Origin: Williamsia phyllosphaerae
GTDB taxonomy: Bacteria > Actinomycetota > Actinomycetes > Mycobacteriales > Mycobacteriaceae
DNA length: 64,000 nt
Assembly: GCF_014635305.1 (NCBI RefSeq)
Contig: NZ_BMCS01000001.1
Span: forward strand, 186,001 to 250,000
Direction of reading: 5' to 3'
Shown piece by piece: positions 24,651-32,368 of the stretch (position 1 is its first letter; each line of letters begins with the position of its first letter). Both the position numbers and the translations under genes were made by a program. The notes beneath the pieces were generated by a model that was given only the letters and a program-made list of their open reading frames with translations, was not told the DNA's origin and ran no database searches.

Positions 24651-26087
24651 TCACGCAACCTCGTCGTCGGCGAGCAGCGCGAACTCCTCGTCCGGGGACC
24701 CGGCCACGAGGTGGCGGCGGCTGTACAGGCCGAAGTAGGCCATGAACGCGGCGAACGCACCGAGGGTCCACAGCGCGGCGGTGGTGTCGACGAGGAAGGT
24801 GGCGATGACCGCGGCCACGGCGATCACCAGGGCGAAACCGGTCGTGACGACGCCGCCGGGCGTGCGGTACGGCCGCGGCATGTCGGGCTCACGCACCCGC
24901 AGCACGATGTGGCTGATCATCATCAACACGTAGCTCAGAGCGGCGCCGAACACGGCCATGTTGAGCAACATCGCACCCTCGCCGATGAAGGTGAGCGCGA
25001 ATCCGATCACGCCCGGGATGATCAGCGCCCACACCGGCGCCTTGCGGTTGTTGGTCAGCGACAGCGAGGTGGGGAGATAGCCGGCGCGCGAGAGGGCGAA
25101 CGTCTGCCGCGAGTAGGCGTAGATGATCGAGAAGAAGCTCGCGATGAGTCCGGCGAGCCCGATGTAGTTGACGACGCTCGAGGCGGTGCCGTCGCCGAGC
25201 GCGAGCACCAGCGGGTTGCCCGAGTCGGTCAGCTCGTCCGCGCCGACGGCGCCGGTGGCGAGCACCAGCACGACCGCGCCGGTCACGACCAGCATCAGCA
25301 TCGCGACGATGATGCCGCGGGGGACGTTGCGCTCGGGGTTCTCGGCCTCCTCGGCGGCGAGCGGGACGCCCTCGACGGCGAGGAAGAACCAGATCGCGAA
25401 CGGGATGGCCGACCAGATGCCGAGGTAACCGTTGGGCAGGAAGCTCGACGACCCGGCCGCATCGGGGTCGGCGGCGATGTTGGTCAGGTTGGACACGTCG
25501 AACATGCCTGCCGCTGCGACGGCGAAGATGACCAGACCGACGAGCGCGATGCCGGTGATGACGAACATGGCCTTCAACGCCTCGCCGGCGCCGACCAGGT
25601 GGATGCCGATGAAGATCGCGTACGCCACGAGATAGACCCACCACCCGTCGGTGATGCCGAAGAGGTTCAGTGATTCGACGTACGCCCCGATAAACGTGGC
25701 GATCGCGGCGGGCGCGATGGCGTATTCGATGAGAATGGCCGTGCCGGTCGCGAATCCGCCCCACGGGCCCATCGCACGACGGGCGAAGGTGTACCCGCCG
25801 CCCGCGGCGGGCAGCGCCGACGACATCTCGGCCATGCCCAGCACCATCGCGAGGTACATCGCGGCGATGATGACCGCGGCGATCAGCAGTCCACCGAATC
25901 CGCCCTCGCCGAGTCCGCCGTTCCAGCCCGCATAGTCGCCGGAGATGACGTAGCTGACGCCGAGACCCGCCAGCAGGACCCAGCCCGCGGTCCCCTTCTT
26001 CAGCTGTCGTTTCTCGAGGTAATCACCCTCGGCAGCTGAGGTTTTCGTCGAGCGCGGCGCCGGCGGGGCGGACTTGTCGATCGTCAT
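24651..26087 (-). CDS. eat: Ethanolamine permease (APC superfamily)
   Basis: The 478-residue protein has about 12 transmembrane segments of the amino acid-polyamine-organocation type. Visible features are GVSYVISGDYAGWNGGL in the first helix, the long AALPAAGGGYTFARRAMGPW-like region after the second, and EGVPLAAEEAENPERNVPRG in the cytoplasmic loop that is typical of ethanolamine permeases. It is first in the operon with eutBC, which strongly supports ethanolamine as substrate. The ATG is preceded by TACCGT and 6 nt, indicating a leaderless message. Confidence 0.9.
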   Translation of the reverse strand: MTIDKSAPPAPRSTKTSAAEGDYLEKRQLKKGTAGWVLLAGLGVSYVISGDYAGWNGGLGEGGFGGLLIAAVIIAAMYLAMVLGMAEMSSALPAAGGGYTFARRAMGPWGGFATGTAILIEYAIAPAAIATFIGAYVESLNLFGITDGWWVYLVAYAIFIGIHLVGAGEALKAMFVITGIALVGLVIFAVAAAGMFDVSNLTNIAADPDAAGSSSFLPNGYLGIWSAIPFAIWFFLAVEGVPLAAEEAENPERNVPRGIIVAMLMLVVTGAVVLVLATGAVGADELTDSGNPLVLALGDGTASSVVNYIGLAGLIASFFSIIYAYSRQTFALSRAGYLPTSLSLTNNRKAPVWALIIPGVIGFALTFIGEGAMLLNMAVFGAALSYVLMMISHIVLRVREPDMPRPYRTPGGVVTTGFALVIAVAAVIATFLVDTTAALWTLGAFAAFMAYFGLYSRRHLVAGSPDEEFALLADDEVA

Positions 26088-26093
26088 GATCGG

Positions 26094-26099
26094 ACGGTA
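26094..26099 (-). promoter_or_regulatory. -10 element of the eat-eutBC operon (leaderless)
   Basis: The minus strand reads TACCGT, 6 nt, then ATG of eat. The same hexamer and spacing occur before the tetR gene at 57111. Confidence 0.5.
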
Positions 26100-26147
26100 G
26101 ACCCGTTGTGAGAACTACGGGTGATATCGGCTTTTCGAGCATGTTTC

Positions 26148-26163
26148 GTTCAGCACGCTGAAC
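26148..26163. promoter_or_regulatory. Palindromic operator candidate upstream of eat
   Basis: GTTCAGC-AC-GCTGAAC is a perfect 7-bp-arm palindrome about 50 bp upstream of the eat -10 element. At that distance it suits an activator or an upstream repressor site. No dedicated regulator gene is adjacent. Confidence 0.5.
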
Positions 26164-26169
26164 TTTTCA

Positions 26170-26193
26170 CCCTCGGGCCGGAGTCGAACCGGC
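26170..26193 (-). other. Isolated tRNA T-arm-like fragment
   Basis: The minus strand reads GCCGG-TTCGACT-CCGGC, a perfect 5-bp T-stem with a canonical 7-nt T-loop, followed by CCGAGGG where an acceptor strand would be. No matching 5' acceptor, D-arm or anticodon arm is found upstream, so this is not a complete tRNA. It could be a remnant left by integration at a tRNA gene, or chance. Confidence 0.3.
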
Positions 26194-26263
26194 GGCACCT
26201 CGCGTGCGCGCGCGGGCACCCGTTGCTGTCGGGCACACGCACGCCGGTCGTAACCTGGCAACG

Positions 26264-26647
26264 ATGACCCTGCCGATGAACACGCCCGCGGATCGGCGCC
26301 GGACGCGCCGCACTCGCGTACTGATCGCCGCCACCGCCCTGTTGGTGCTGGTGGTGATCGGACTCGCGGTCGGCGTCTCGTGCCGCGGCGACGATCAACC
26401 CGCCCCCGTGCGCAGCACCACCGTCGAGTCGTCGGGCGAGACGTCGACGACGGCACCGCCGTCGACCGAGACCACCACCACGGCGGAGCCGACCGAGGTC
26501 CCCACGACGACGGCCGACGTCGGGCCTGCGCCCGCCCCCGCAGGGCCCGAGCAGGCTCCCGGTCAGCAGAAGAAGCAGGACAAAGAGAAACCCGGCGCGG
26601 GCGGACCTGCGGGCGGACCCGGCCGGGGCGACAAGGGACCCGGCTGA
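26264..26647 (+). CDS. Membrane-anchored protein with Thr/Pro/Gly-rich tail
   Basis: The 127-residue protein has a basic N-terminus, one transmembrane helix (about residues 18-36, VLIAATALLVLVVIGLAVGV) and then only low-complexity sequence: a Thr/Ser/Glu-rich stretch, an Ala/Pro stretch and a Lys/Gly-rich end. There is no recognisable folded domain. TAACCT lies 7 nt before the ATG, so the message is probably leaderless. It lies between the divergent eat gene and the convergent formamidase gene. Function is unknown. Confidence 0.6.
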   Translation: MTLPMNTPADRRRTRRTRVLIAATALLVLVVIGLAVGVSCRGDDQPAPVRSTTVESSGETSTTAPPSTETTTTAEPTEVPTTTADVGPAPAPAGPEQAPGQQKKQDKEKPGAGGPAGGPGRGDKGPG

Positions 26648-26654
26648 GGCCCGG

Positions 26655-27908
26655 TCAGAAGCTCGAGTGCGGCGCGCCGATGCCCGGGTCGATCCGGAAC
26701 GGACCCGTTGCGCTCGGGGCGATCGGGAAGTCGAAGATCGCGGTCGGGATGTACACCGTCGCGCAGGCATTGGGGATGTCGACGACCCCCGACAGACGCC
26801 CTTCGATGGGGGCGGCGCCGAGCAGGAGGTAGGCCTGCTCCGGGCTGTAGCCGAACTTCGTGAGGTAGTCGATCGCATGCAGGCAGGCACGCTGATACGC
26901 GAGATGCGAGTCCAGGTAACGCTGTTGGCCGTCCAGGGTCACCGACGTGCCGGAGAACGCGATGAACTCCGAGTACTGCGGATCGGTGTTACCCGGCATG
27001 AAGATGGCGTTCTCGCTGACGCCGTAGGTGGTCATACCGTCGCGGAGGATCTCGACGCGCAGGTCGATGAACCCGCCCATCTCGATGGCGCCGCAGAAGG
27101 TGATCTCACCGTCGCCCTGGGAGAAGTGCAGGTCGCCCACCGAGAGGTTCGCTCCGTCGACGAACACCGGATAGAAGATCCGACTGCCCTTGGTGAGGTT
27201 CTTGATGTCCTGGTTGCCGCCGTTCTCGCGCGGCGGCGCGGTGCGGGCCCCCTCGGCGGCCGCGGCGGTGAACGCATCGCCGGTCAGCGAACCCAGGATG
27301 GCGCTGTCGGCCAACGGGGGCAGAGCCAGTGGCGGCACCCGGTCGGGGTCGGTGGCGATCAACGCCGCTTCGCGGGTGTTCCAGGTGCTCAGCAGGTCCT
27401 TCGAGGGTGCGGTACCCATCAGGCCCGGGTGAACGATGCCGGTGAACTCGACGTGCGGAACGTGACGCGAGGTGGTCTTCTGGCCGCTGAAATCCCAGAT
27501 CGCCTTGTAGGCGTCGGGGAACTGCTCGGTGAGGAAGCCGCCGCCGTTGAGGGTCGGGAAGATGCCGGTGTAGCCCCAGCCCTGGCCGGCCAGGGGCCCG
27601 GAGTCCTCCTGCTGGATCGGGCCGAGGTCCAGGATGTCGACGATCAACAGGTCGCCGGGCTTGGCGCCCTCGACCGCGATGGGCCCGGACAGCACGTGCA
27701 CCCCGGCCAGCGGCGCGTCCCGGATGTCGTCGGCGGAGTCGTCGTTCACGATCGCCCCGTCGAACCACTCCCGACAGTGCACCCGGAACGAATCCCCCGG
27801 CTTGACCGTCACCGCGGCGGGGATGTCGGGGTGCCAGCGGTTGTGGCCGACACGCTCCTGATCGGTGAACGTCTTCGTCGAGTCCAGCGGGAAGATCAAC
27901 TCGGGCAT
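26655..27908 (-). CDS. fmdA: Acetamidase/formamidase
   Basis: The 417-residue protein matches the FmdA/AmdA family that hydrolyses formamide or short amides to the acid and ammonia. Landmarks are GDSFRVHCREWFDGAI, VHVLSGPIAVEGAKPGDLL, GYTGIFPTLNGGGFL, HPGLMGTAPS, LHFSQGDGEITFCGAIEM and the C-terminal YLLLGAAPIEGRLSGVVDIPNA. It is preceded at 36 nt by fmdB on the same strand. With the nearby ethanolamine lyase it makes this island a nitrogen-scavenging locus, since both release ammonia. Confidence 0.93.
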   Translation of the reverse strand: MPELIFPLDSTKTFTDQERVGHNRWHPDIPAAVTVKPGDSFRVHCREWFDGAIVNDDSADDIRDAPLAGVHVLSGPIAVEGAKPGDLLIVDILDLGPIQQEDSGPLAGQGWGYTGIFPTLNGGGFLTEQFPDAYKAIWDFSGQKTTSRHVPHVEFTGIVHPGLMGTAPSKDLLSTWNTREAALIATDPDRVPPLALPPLADSAILGSLTGDAFTAAAAEGARTAPPRENGGNQDIKNLTKGSRIFYPVFVDGANLSVGDLHFSQGDGEITFCGAIEMGGFIDLRVEILRDGMTTYGVSENAIFMPGNTDPQYSEFIAFSGTSVTLDGQQRYLDSHLAYQRACLHAIDYLTKFGYSPEQAYLLLGAAPIEGRLSGVVDIPNACATVYIPTAIFDFPIAPSATGPFRIDPGIGAPHSSF

Positions 27909-27944
27909 GGGGTTCCGATCTCGATTGGCGGTGCGCGGACAGGA

Positions 27945-28238
27945 CTAGGGGCGTGGTAGACGGCGGTGTCGGGGATCGGTCGAGACCGGGCGTCGTCGGG
28001 CCGAGCCACCCGACGCCGGCACCCCGGACACGACGCGGGGCGCATCGGCGGTGGACCTGGTGGCGTCCTGCAGCCGCATCGCGGCGCTGTCGCCCACCCC
28101 GATCTGGACCGCGGTGATACGCCGTTTCGCCGTCGAACCGCAACCGGGACAGTCGATCCCGTCGGGAACGGCCGACATTGCGAAGGAGCGGTCGAGCGCA
28201 GCGCAGCCCTGATCGCATCGGAAACCGTAGAGCGGCAC
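27945..28238 (-). CDS. fmdB: FmdB-type zinc ribbon protein
   Basis: The N-terminal 45 residues are a zinc ribbon with ligand pairs in CDQGC and CPGCG, the FmdB family pattern (PLYGFRCDQGC). The rest is a basic low-complexity tail. GTG at 28238 is strongly supported by AAGGAG at 28245-28250 with 6 nt spacing. FmdB was proposed as a regulator of formamidase in methylotrophs. Here it is encoded directly upstream of fmdA in the same direction, so the two probably form an operon. Confidence 0.83.
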   Translation of the reverse strand: MPLYGFRCDQGCAALDRSFAMSAVPDGIDCPGCGSTAKRRITAVQIGVGDSAAMRLQDATRSTADAPRVVSGVPASGGSARRRPVSTDPRHRRLPRP

Positions 28239-28416
28239 GGGCGGCTCCTTCGAGAGCGGGGACCTACCGAGGAACGCTAGGGCCGTTTCGCCGCGCTGTC
28301 CACAGGTGCGCGGATCTCCACCCGGACCTCGACCCACGGGTGGATCCGTCGGCTCCTCGACATTCGTAGCGTTTCAACCACATCAACACGTCCGACAATG
28401 ACGGGAACACGAACCG

Positions 28417-29166
28417 ATGAACGGAATTCTCGAGGTGATCATCGCCATCGCGGTGATCGGTTACCTGCTCGCCCGCCGCGTGCTGGGCGAGCCCGCCGAG
28501 GGCAGACGGATGCTGCTGATCCCCGCGATCCTGACGGTGATCGGTCTGGTCCAGACCACCGATGTCAGCCAGTCGGGGTTGTCTCTCGGCTTCCTGGCGG
28601 CCACGACCGTCGTGAGCGTGCTCATCGGCGTGCTCCGCGGGGCGAGCGTCCGCGTGTTCGAACGCGACGGGCTGGTGTTCATGAAGTACACCGCCGTGTC
28701 GGTCGGACTCCTGGTCGCCAACGTCCTGATCCGACTCGGTGCCGGTCTGCTGCTCGGGGTGGTCGATCCCTCCGCGTCGGCCTCGGTGAGCACGGGAGTG
28801 CTGTTGGCTCTCGGGGCGAGCCTTCTCGCGGAGGGCCTGGTCGTCCTGTTCAAGGCCGTCGGGACCTCGGGTCGCATCGTGTGGGCGAAAGGACGCAGGG
28901 GCGCACCCCATCAGACGTCGGCGTTCCTCGACGGTCTGCAAGAGCACGCCCGTGACCGGTTCGACGTCGCGACGCGACCGGCCGCACCGGGTTCACAGAC
29001 GACTCCCCTATCCTGGGGCCGCTATGACAGAGCCGACGAACACCCCACCCGAGCCCGAACCGGACACCACTGCGATGTCCCGGCGCACGACCATCCTGAT
29101 CGCGATCGCCGCGGTTCTCGCGGTCGCCGTCGTGGCCGGGATCATTCTGGTCGCCGTGTCCGGTGA
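28417..29166 (+). CDS. DUF1453-like membrane protein with run-on C-terminus
   Basis: The first 165 residues hold five to six transmembrane segments resembling DUF1453/CcdC-type proteins (NGILEVIIAIAVIGYLLARRVLGEP). The last 50 residues are Arg/His/Asp-rich and lie out of frame over the start of the next gene, a 143-bp same-strand overlap. Composition of this tail looks like a frame shadow, so the original stop was probably lost. The gene has no mycobacterial counterpart in this neighbourhood. Confidence 0.6.
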   Translation: MNGILEVIIAIAVIGYLLARRVLGEPAEGRRMLLIPAILTVIGLVQTTDVSQSGLSLGFLAATTVVSVLIGVLRGASVRVFERDGLVFMKYTAVSVGLLVANVLIRLGAGLLLGVVDPSASASVSTGVLLALGASLLAEGLVVLFKAVGTSGRIVWAKGRRGAPHQTSAFLDGLQEHARDRFDVATRPAAPGSQTTPLSWGRYDRADEHPTRARTGHHCDVPAHDHPDRDRRGSRGRRRGRDHSGRRVR

Positions 29167-29659
29167 CGACGATCCGGCGTCGACCGCCTCCTCGTCATCG
29201 TCGTCGGTGGTGACCCAGACCGTCACCGAGACGCCCAGCACCACCCAGGCGACCACCACGACGACCGACGAGACCACCACCGAGGAGACGACCACGACGA
29301 CGCCGGAGACGTCCTCGTCGTCTAGTACCTCGCAGGACAACCCCGGCGGACTGGTCATCTACGACTGCGGGGGTCAGCCCCAGGTCCGGCCCACCGACGT
29401 CACCTCCATCTACTGCGGCGACAACTCGGTCTCGGTCAGCGACATCACCTGGACCCGGTGGGGACCGCGCAGTGCCGTGGGCACCGGCACCGAGGCCGTC
29501 AACCTCTGCCGTCCGAATTGCGCTGCGGGCAACTACGAGCAGCGTCAGGTCGACGTCGTGCTCGGCGATCCCGAGCGCAAGACGTTCACGACGATCACGC
29601 TCACCGGCACCGACGGCGTGACGCAGTCCTACAAGCTCACCGGTAACTCCCCGAACTGA
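29024..29659 (+). CDS. Membrane-anchored protein with Thr-rich stalk and C-terminal domain
   Basis: The 211-residue protein has a proline-rich N-terminus, a transmembrane helix at about residues 20-44 and a Ser/Thr/Glu-rich stalk of about 60 residues. An extracytoplasmic domain with four cysteines follows (YDCGGQPQVRPTDVTSIYCGD and NLCRPNCAAG). The domain looks like a small disulfide-stabilised beta fold; I do not recognise it. TATCCT lies 9 nt before the ATG. It is followed at 30 nt by xthA. Confidence 0.65.
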   Translation: MTEPTNTPPEPEPDTTAMSRRTTILIAIAAVLAVAVVAGIILVAVSGDDDPASTASSSSSSVVTQTVTETPSTTQATTTTTDETTTEETTTTTPETSSSSSTSQDNPGGLVIYDCGGQPQVRPTDVTSIYCGDNSVSVSDITWTRWGPRSAVGTGTEAVNLCRPNCAAGNYEQRQVDVVLGDPERKTFTTITLTGTDGVTQSYKLTGNSPN

Positions 29660-29677
29660 CGACCCGACCCCGACCCG

Positions 29678-29683
29678 TAGGGT
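29678..29683 (+). promoter_or_regulatory. -10 element of xthA (leaderless)
   Basis: TAGGGT is followed by 6 nt and then the GTG start of xthA, again with no ribosome-binding site. Confidence 0.45.
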
Positions 29684-29689
29684 CGACGC

Positions 29690-30490
29690 GTGCGTATCGC
29701 GACGTGGAATGTGAACTCGATCCGGGCCCGGAGTGAACGCGTGGTCGACTGGCTCGAGCGCCACGACGTCGACGTCCTGGCGATCCAGGAGACCAAGTGC
29801 ACGGACGAGAAGTTCCCCGCGATGGGGTTCGCGGCGGCCGGGTACGAGCTGGCGACCGTCGGCCTGAACCAGTGGAACGGCGTGGCGATCGCGTCGCGCG
29901 TGGGCATCGCCGACGTGGCCGTCGGGTTTCCCGGTCAGCCGGGTTTCTCCAAGTCCGCCGAAGTGCCCGCGGTCGTCGAGGCCCGGGCGATCGGCGCCAC
30001 CTGCGCCGGGGTGCGGGTGTGGAGTCTGTACATCCCCAACGGCCGCGACCTCACCGACCCGCACTACGTCTACAAGCTCGAGTGGTTGGCCGCGTTACGC
30101 GACGCGGGGGCGGCGTGGCTCGCCGCCGACCCGGATGCGCAGATTGCCTTGACCGGTGATTGGAACATCGCCCCGACCGACGACGACGTCTGGGACCCCG
30201 CCTATTTCGCGGACAAGACCCACACCTCGCCCGCCGAGCGCGCGGCGTTCGACTCGGTCGTCGAGGCCGGGTTCGGCGACGTGGTCCGACCGTTCACACC
30301 GGGTCCGGGTGTCTTCACCTACTGGGACTACACCCAGCTCCGGTTCGCACGCCGAGAGGGCATGCGCATCGACTTCTCGTTGTGCTCACCCGCGCTGGCC
30401 GCCCGTGTCACCGGCGCCGAGATCGACCGCCAGGAACGAAAGGGCAAGGGCGCCAGCGACCACGCCCCGGTCATCATCGACGTCGCCTGA
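29690..30490 (+). CDS. xthA: Exodeoxyribonuclease III (AP endonuclease)
   Basis: XthA cleaves abasic sites and removes 3' blocking groups in base excision repair. The 266-residue protein has the full exonuclease III motif set: RIATWNVNSIRAR with catalytic Asn, IQETKC with metal-binding Glu, LYIPNGRDL, LTGDWNIAPTDDDVWDP with the Asp-Asn pair, FTYWDY, MRIDFSLCS and the terminal SDHAPV. GTG at 29690 is the first codon of the conserved region. In mycobacteria it directly follows the def-GNAT pair; here an island separates them. Confidence 0.94.
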   Translation: MRIATWNVNSIRARSERVVDWLERHDVDVLAIQETKCTDEKFPAMGFAAAGYELATVGLNQWNGVAIASRVGIADVAVGFPGQPGFSKSAEVPAVVEARAIGATCAGVRVWSLYIPNGRDLTDPHYVYKLEWLAALRDAGAAWLAADPDAQIALTGDWNIAPTDDDVWDPAYFADKTHTSPAERAAFDSVVEAGFGDVVRPFTPGPGVFTYWDYTQLRFARREGMRIDFSLCSPALAARVTGAEIDRQERKGKGASDHAPVIIDVA

Positions 30491-30505
30491 CCTGACCCGA
30501 CCGAC

Positions 30506-31495
30506 TCAGCTACGCCCGGCCGCCTGCACCGCGGGGGTGAGCTGGTCGAGCACGTACGGGATCGACAGCGGTGACGGCAGATTCAGCGCGGTGATGCTCG
30601 TCAGGTCCATCTGGGCGACGGCGTTCGCACGCACCGCCGTCAGCTGGGCATAGCCCGGCAGCGTCTTGAGCTGCGCCGCGAGTTGCGGTGTGCCCGCCGC
30701 GATGACGAGCAGATCCGAGTCGAGCTGGGGGACGTTCTCGGTGCTGATCGGGAACCGCGGCAGCTTCTGCTGGGCGGCGATGTCCTGCAGACGCTGCGGA
30801 ACGGTCAACCCGAGATCGGCGAACAGCGATGTCGCACCGTCTTTCGGGTCCCCGAGGACCTGGATCTGGTCGGCGGAGAACATGTAGGCGAAGGCGAAGG
30901 TCTTGCCTGCGAGGCCGGGGTTGTCCTGCTTGATCTTGTCGATTTTGCTCTGCACCCCGTTGACGATCTCGGTCGCCTTGTCGGGTTCCCGCAGCACGGC
31001 GCCGAGGAGTTGCACCTGGTCCTGCCACGGGTCGATCTGCTGACCGGTGATGCTCGGGATGGTCGGCGCGATCTGCTTGAGCTTGTCGATCTCGGCCGAT
31101 TCGACGCCGAAGCCGGGCAACAGGATCAGGTCGGGCTTCGCGGCCGCGATCTGCGACACCCGGTCACCGGTGAGGCTGATCTTCTTCGCATCGCCCAGTT
31201 TGCCCTCGGTCCAGGGGGATTGCCTGCCGATCTGCTGTTCGGTGGTCGTCCCGTAGGCGGCCGGGGTCACCCCGAACGAGAGCACGGCGTCGGTCCACTG
31301 GTCGCCGATCGCCGCGATGCGTTCCGGGACGCGGTCGAGGGTGACGCTGCCCGCCGACGTGTTGACGGTGACCGGTGCGACCGAGCCGGATGCGTCGTCG
31401 CCCTCGTCCGGCGAACTGCAGGCGGCGAGCCCGAGTACGAACAGGGCGACGACCGCCGCCGCGATCACCCGCGGCGTGCGCTGGAATGCCTTCAT
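30506..31495 (-). CDS. Iron-siderophore ABC transporter substrate-binding lipoprotein
   Basis: This is a periplasmic-binding-protein fold of the FecB/BtuF type. The signal peptide ends in GLAAC with lipidated Cys26. Conserved regions are RVPERIAAIGDQWTDAVLSFGVTP, the AAKPDLILLPG motif of this family and a C-terminal TALNLPSPLSIPYVLDQL. GAGGAG lies 6 nt before the ATG. It is the third gene of an operon that begins with a siderophore-interacting reductase under an IdeR-like box, so Fe(III)-siderophore is the likely ligand. No permease or ATPase gene is adjacent. Confidence 0.87.
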   Translation of the reverse strand: MKAFQRTPRVIAAAVVALFVLGLAACSSPDEGDDASGSVAPVTVNTSAGSVTLDRVPERIAAIGDQWTDAVLSFGVTPAAYGTTTEQQIGRQSPWTEGKLGDAKKISLTGDRVSQIAAAKPDLILLPGFGVESAEIDKLKQIAPTIPSITGQQIDPWQDQVQLLGAVLREPDKATEIVNGVQSKIDKIKQDNPGLAGKTFAFAYMFSADQIQVLGDPKDGATSLFADLGLTVPQRLQDIAAQQKLPRFPISTENVPQLDSDLLVIAAGTPQLAAQLKTLPGYAQLTAVRANAVAQMDLTSITALNLPSPLSIPYVLDQLTPAVQAAGRS

Positions 31496-31525
31496 GAGAA
31501 CTCCTCGTCGATCGGGATGGTCGGC

Positions 31526-32368
31526 TCAGATCGAGCAGGGCAGGAGCGCGAGTCCGGCGACGTCGCAGGTGCTCTTGTTCGACAACTTCCAGTCGGATCC
31601 CGACCAGACCCAGCTCAGCGGCTGCGTCTTCGATCCCCGGCCGGCCAGCGTCATCTGCAGGGTGGCCGACAGCGTCGTCCCGTTCACCGTGACCGGGTTG
31701 ATCATCTGATAGGTGAACCCGGCGCCGCTGATGCGGAGCAGGTTGGCCACCCCGTCGACCGAGCCCAGACCCCGTGCCCCCGCCTGCAACTCGTCGGCGC
31801 GGGCGGCGCGTGAGGCGCCGGTGTTCATCAGCAGCTTGATCTTGGTGTTGAGCTGTCCCACGGTGAGTGCCTGCGGCGCGGCGGCGGGCTGGGCCGACGG
31901 CGCGGCCTGCTGGGCGGGGGCCTGCTGTGCCGGAGGCTGCTGTGCCGGAGCCTGTGGTGCGGGCGCCTGACCGACCGGCGCGTTCCCCGCGCCCGCTCCG
32001 CCGCCGCTCTCGGCGACCTGCTCACCGGCCTGGGTGGCCGGGGGTTGACCGGCCGCGGACGGCGGCGTCGTCGCGCCCGGCTGCGCTGCGGCTGGGGCCT
32101 GACCGGCCGCGACACTGCTCTGCGCCGCCCCGAGGTTCACGACGGTCGGAGTCTGTGCCGCGGCGGTGGTGTCGTCGCCGCCGATGTCACCGGAGATGAC
32201 CAATCCGACGACACCGATCGTGACGATGATCGCCGAGACCACGGCCGCGACACCGGCGGAGGCGAGCACGGTGGGCAGGTTCACCGCGGTTGTTCTCGTC
32301 GCCCTCGTCGGCGAAACGACCATCCCGCTGGCTTCGATGCGTTCGCCGGCCTGCGACCCCAGCGTCAT
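31526..32368 (-). CDS. Membrane-anchored protein with MTB12-like C-terminal domain
   Basis: The 280-residue protein has a transmembrane helix at about residues 30-60. A long Ala/Gln/Pro-rich stalk follows, with repeated APAQQ units near residue 150. The C-terminal domain starts LTVGQLNTKIKLLMNTGASR, contains WVWSGSDWKLS and ends in a two-Cys CDVAGLALLPC tail, a pattern resembling the mycobacterial secreted antigen MTB12 (CFP-2). Its ATG overlaps the stop of the siderophore-interacting protein gene, placing it inside the iron operon. A role in siderophore capture at the envelope is inferred from context. Confidence 0.6.
   Translation of the reverse strand: MTLGSQAGERIEASGMVVSPTRATRTTAVNLPTVLASAGVAAVVSAIIVTIGVVGLVISGDIGGDDTTAAAQTPTVVNLGAAQSSVAAGQAPAAAQPGATTPPSAAGQPPATQAGEQVAESGGGAGAGNAPVGQAPAPQAPAQQPPAQQAPAQQAAPSAQPAAAPQALTVGQLNTKIKLLMNTGASRAARADELQAGARGLGSVDGVANLLRISGAGFTYQMINPVTVNGTTLSATLQMTLAGRGSKTQPLSWVWSGSDWKLSNKSTCDVAGLALLPCSI

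Noticed and set aside
26100..26263. A complete tRNA gene around the T-arm at 26177-26193
   Set aside because: No acceptor complement, D-arm or anticodon arm could be placed within the required distance on that strand.
22487..26263. A cobalamin riboswitch for the ethanolamine operon
   Set aside because: The short spacer before eat has no B12-box sequence and the promoter appears leaderless.
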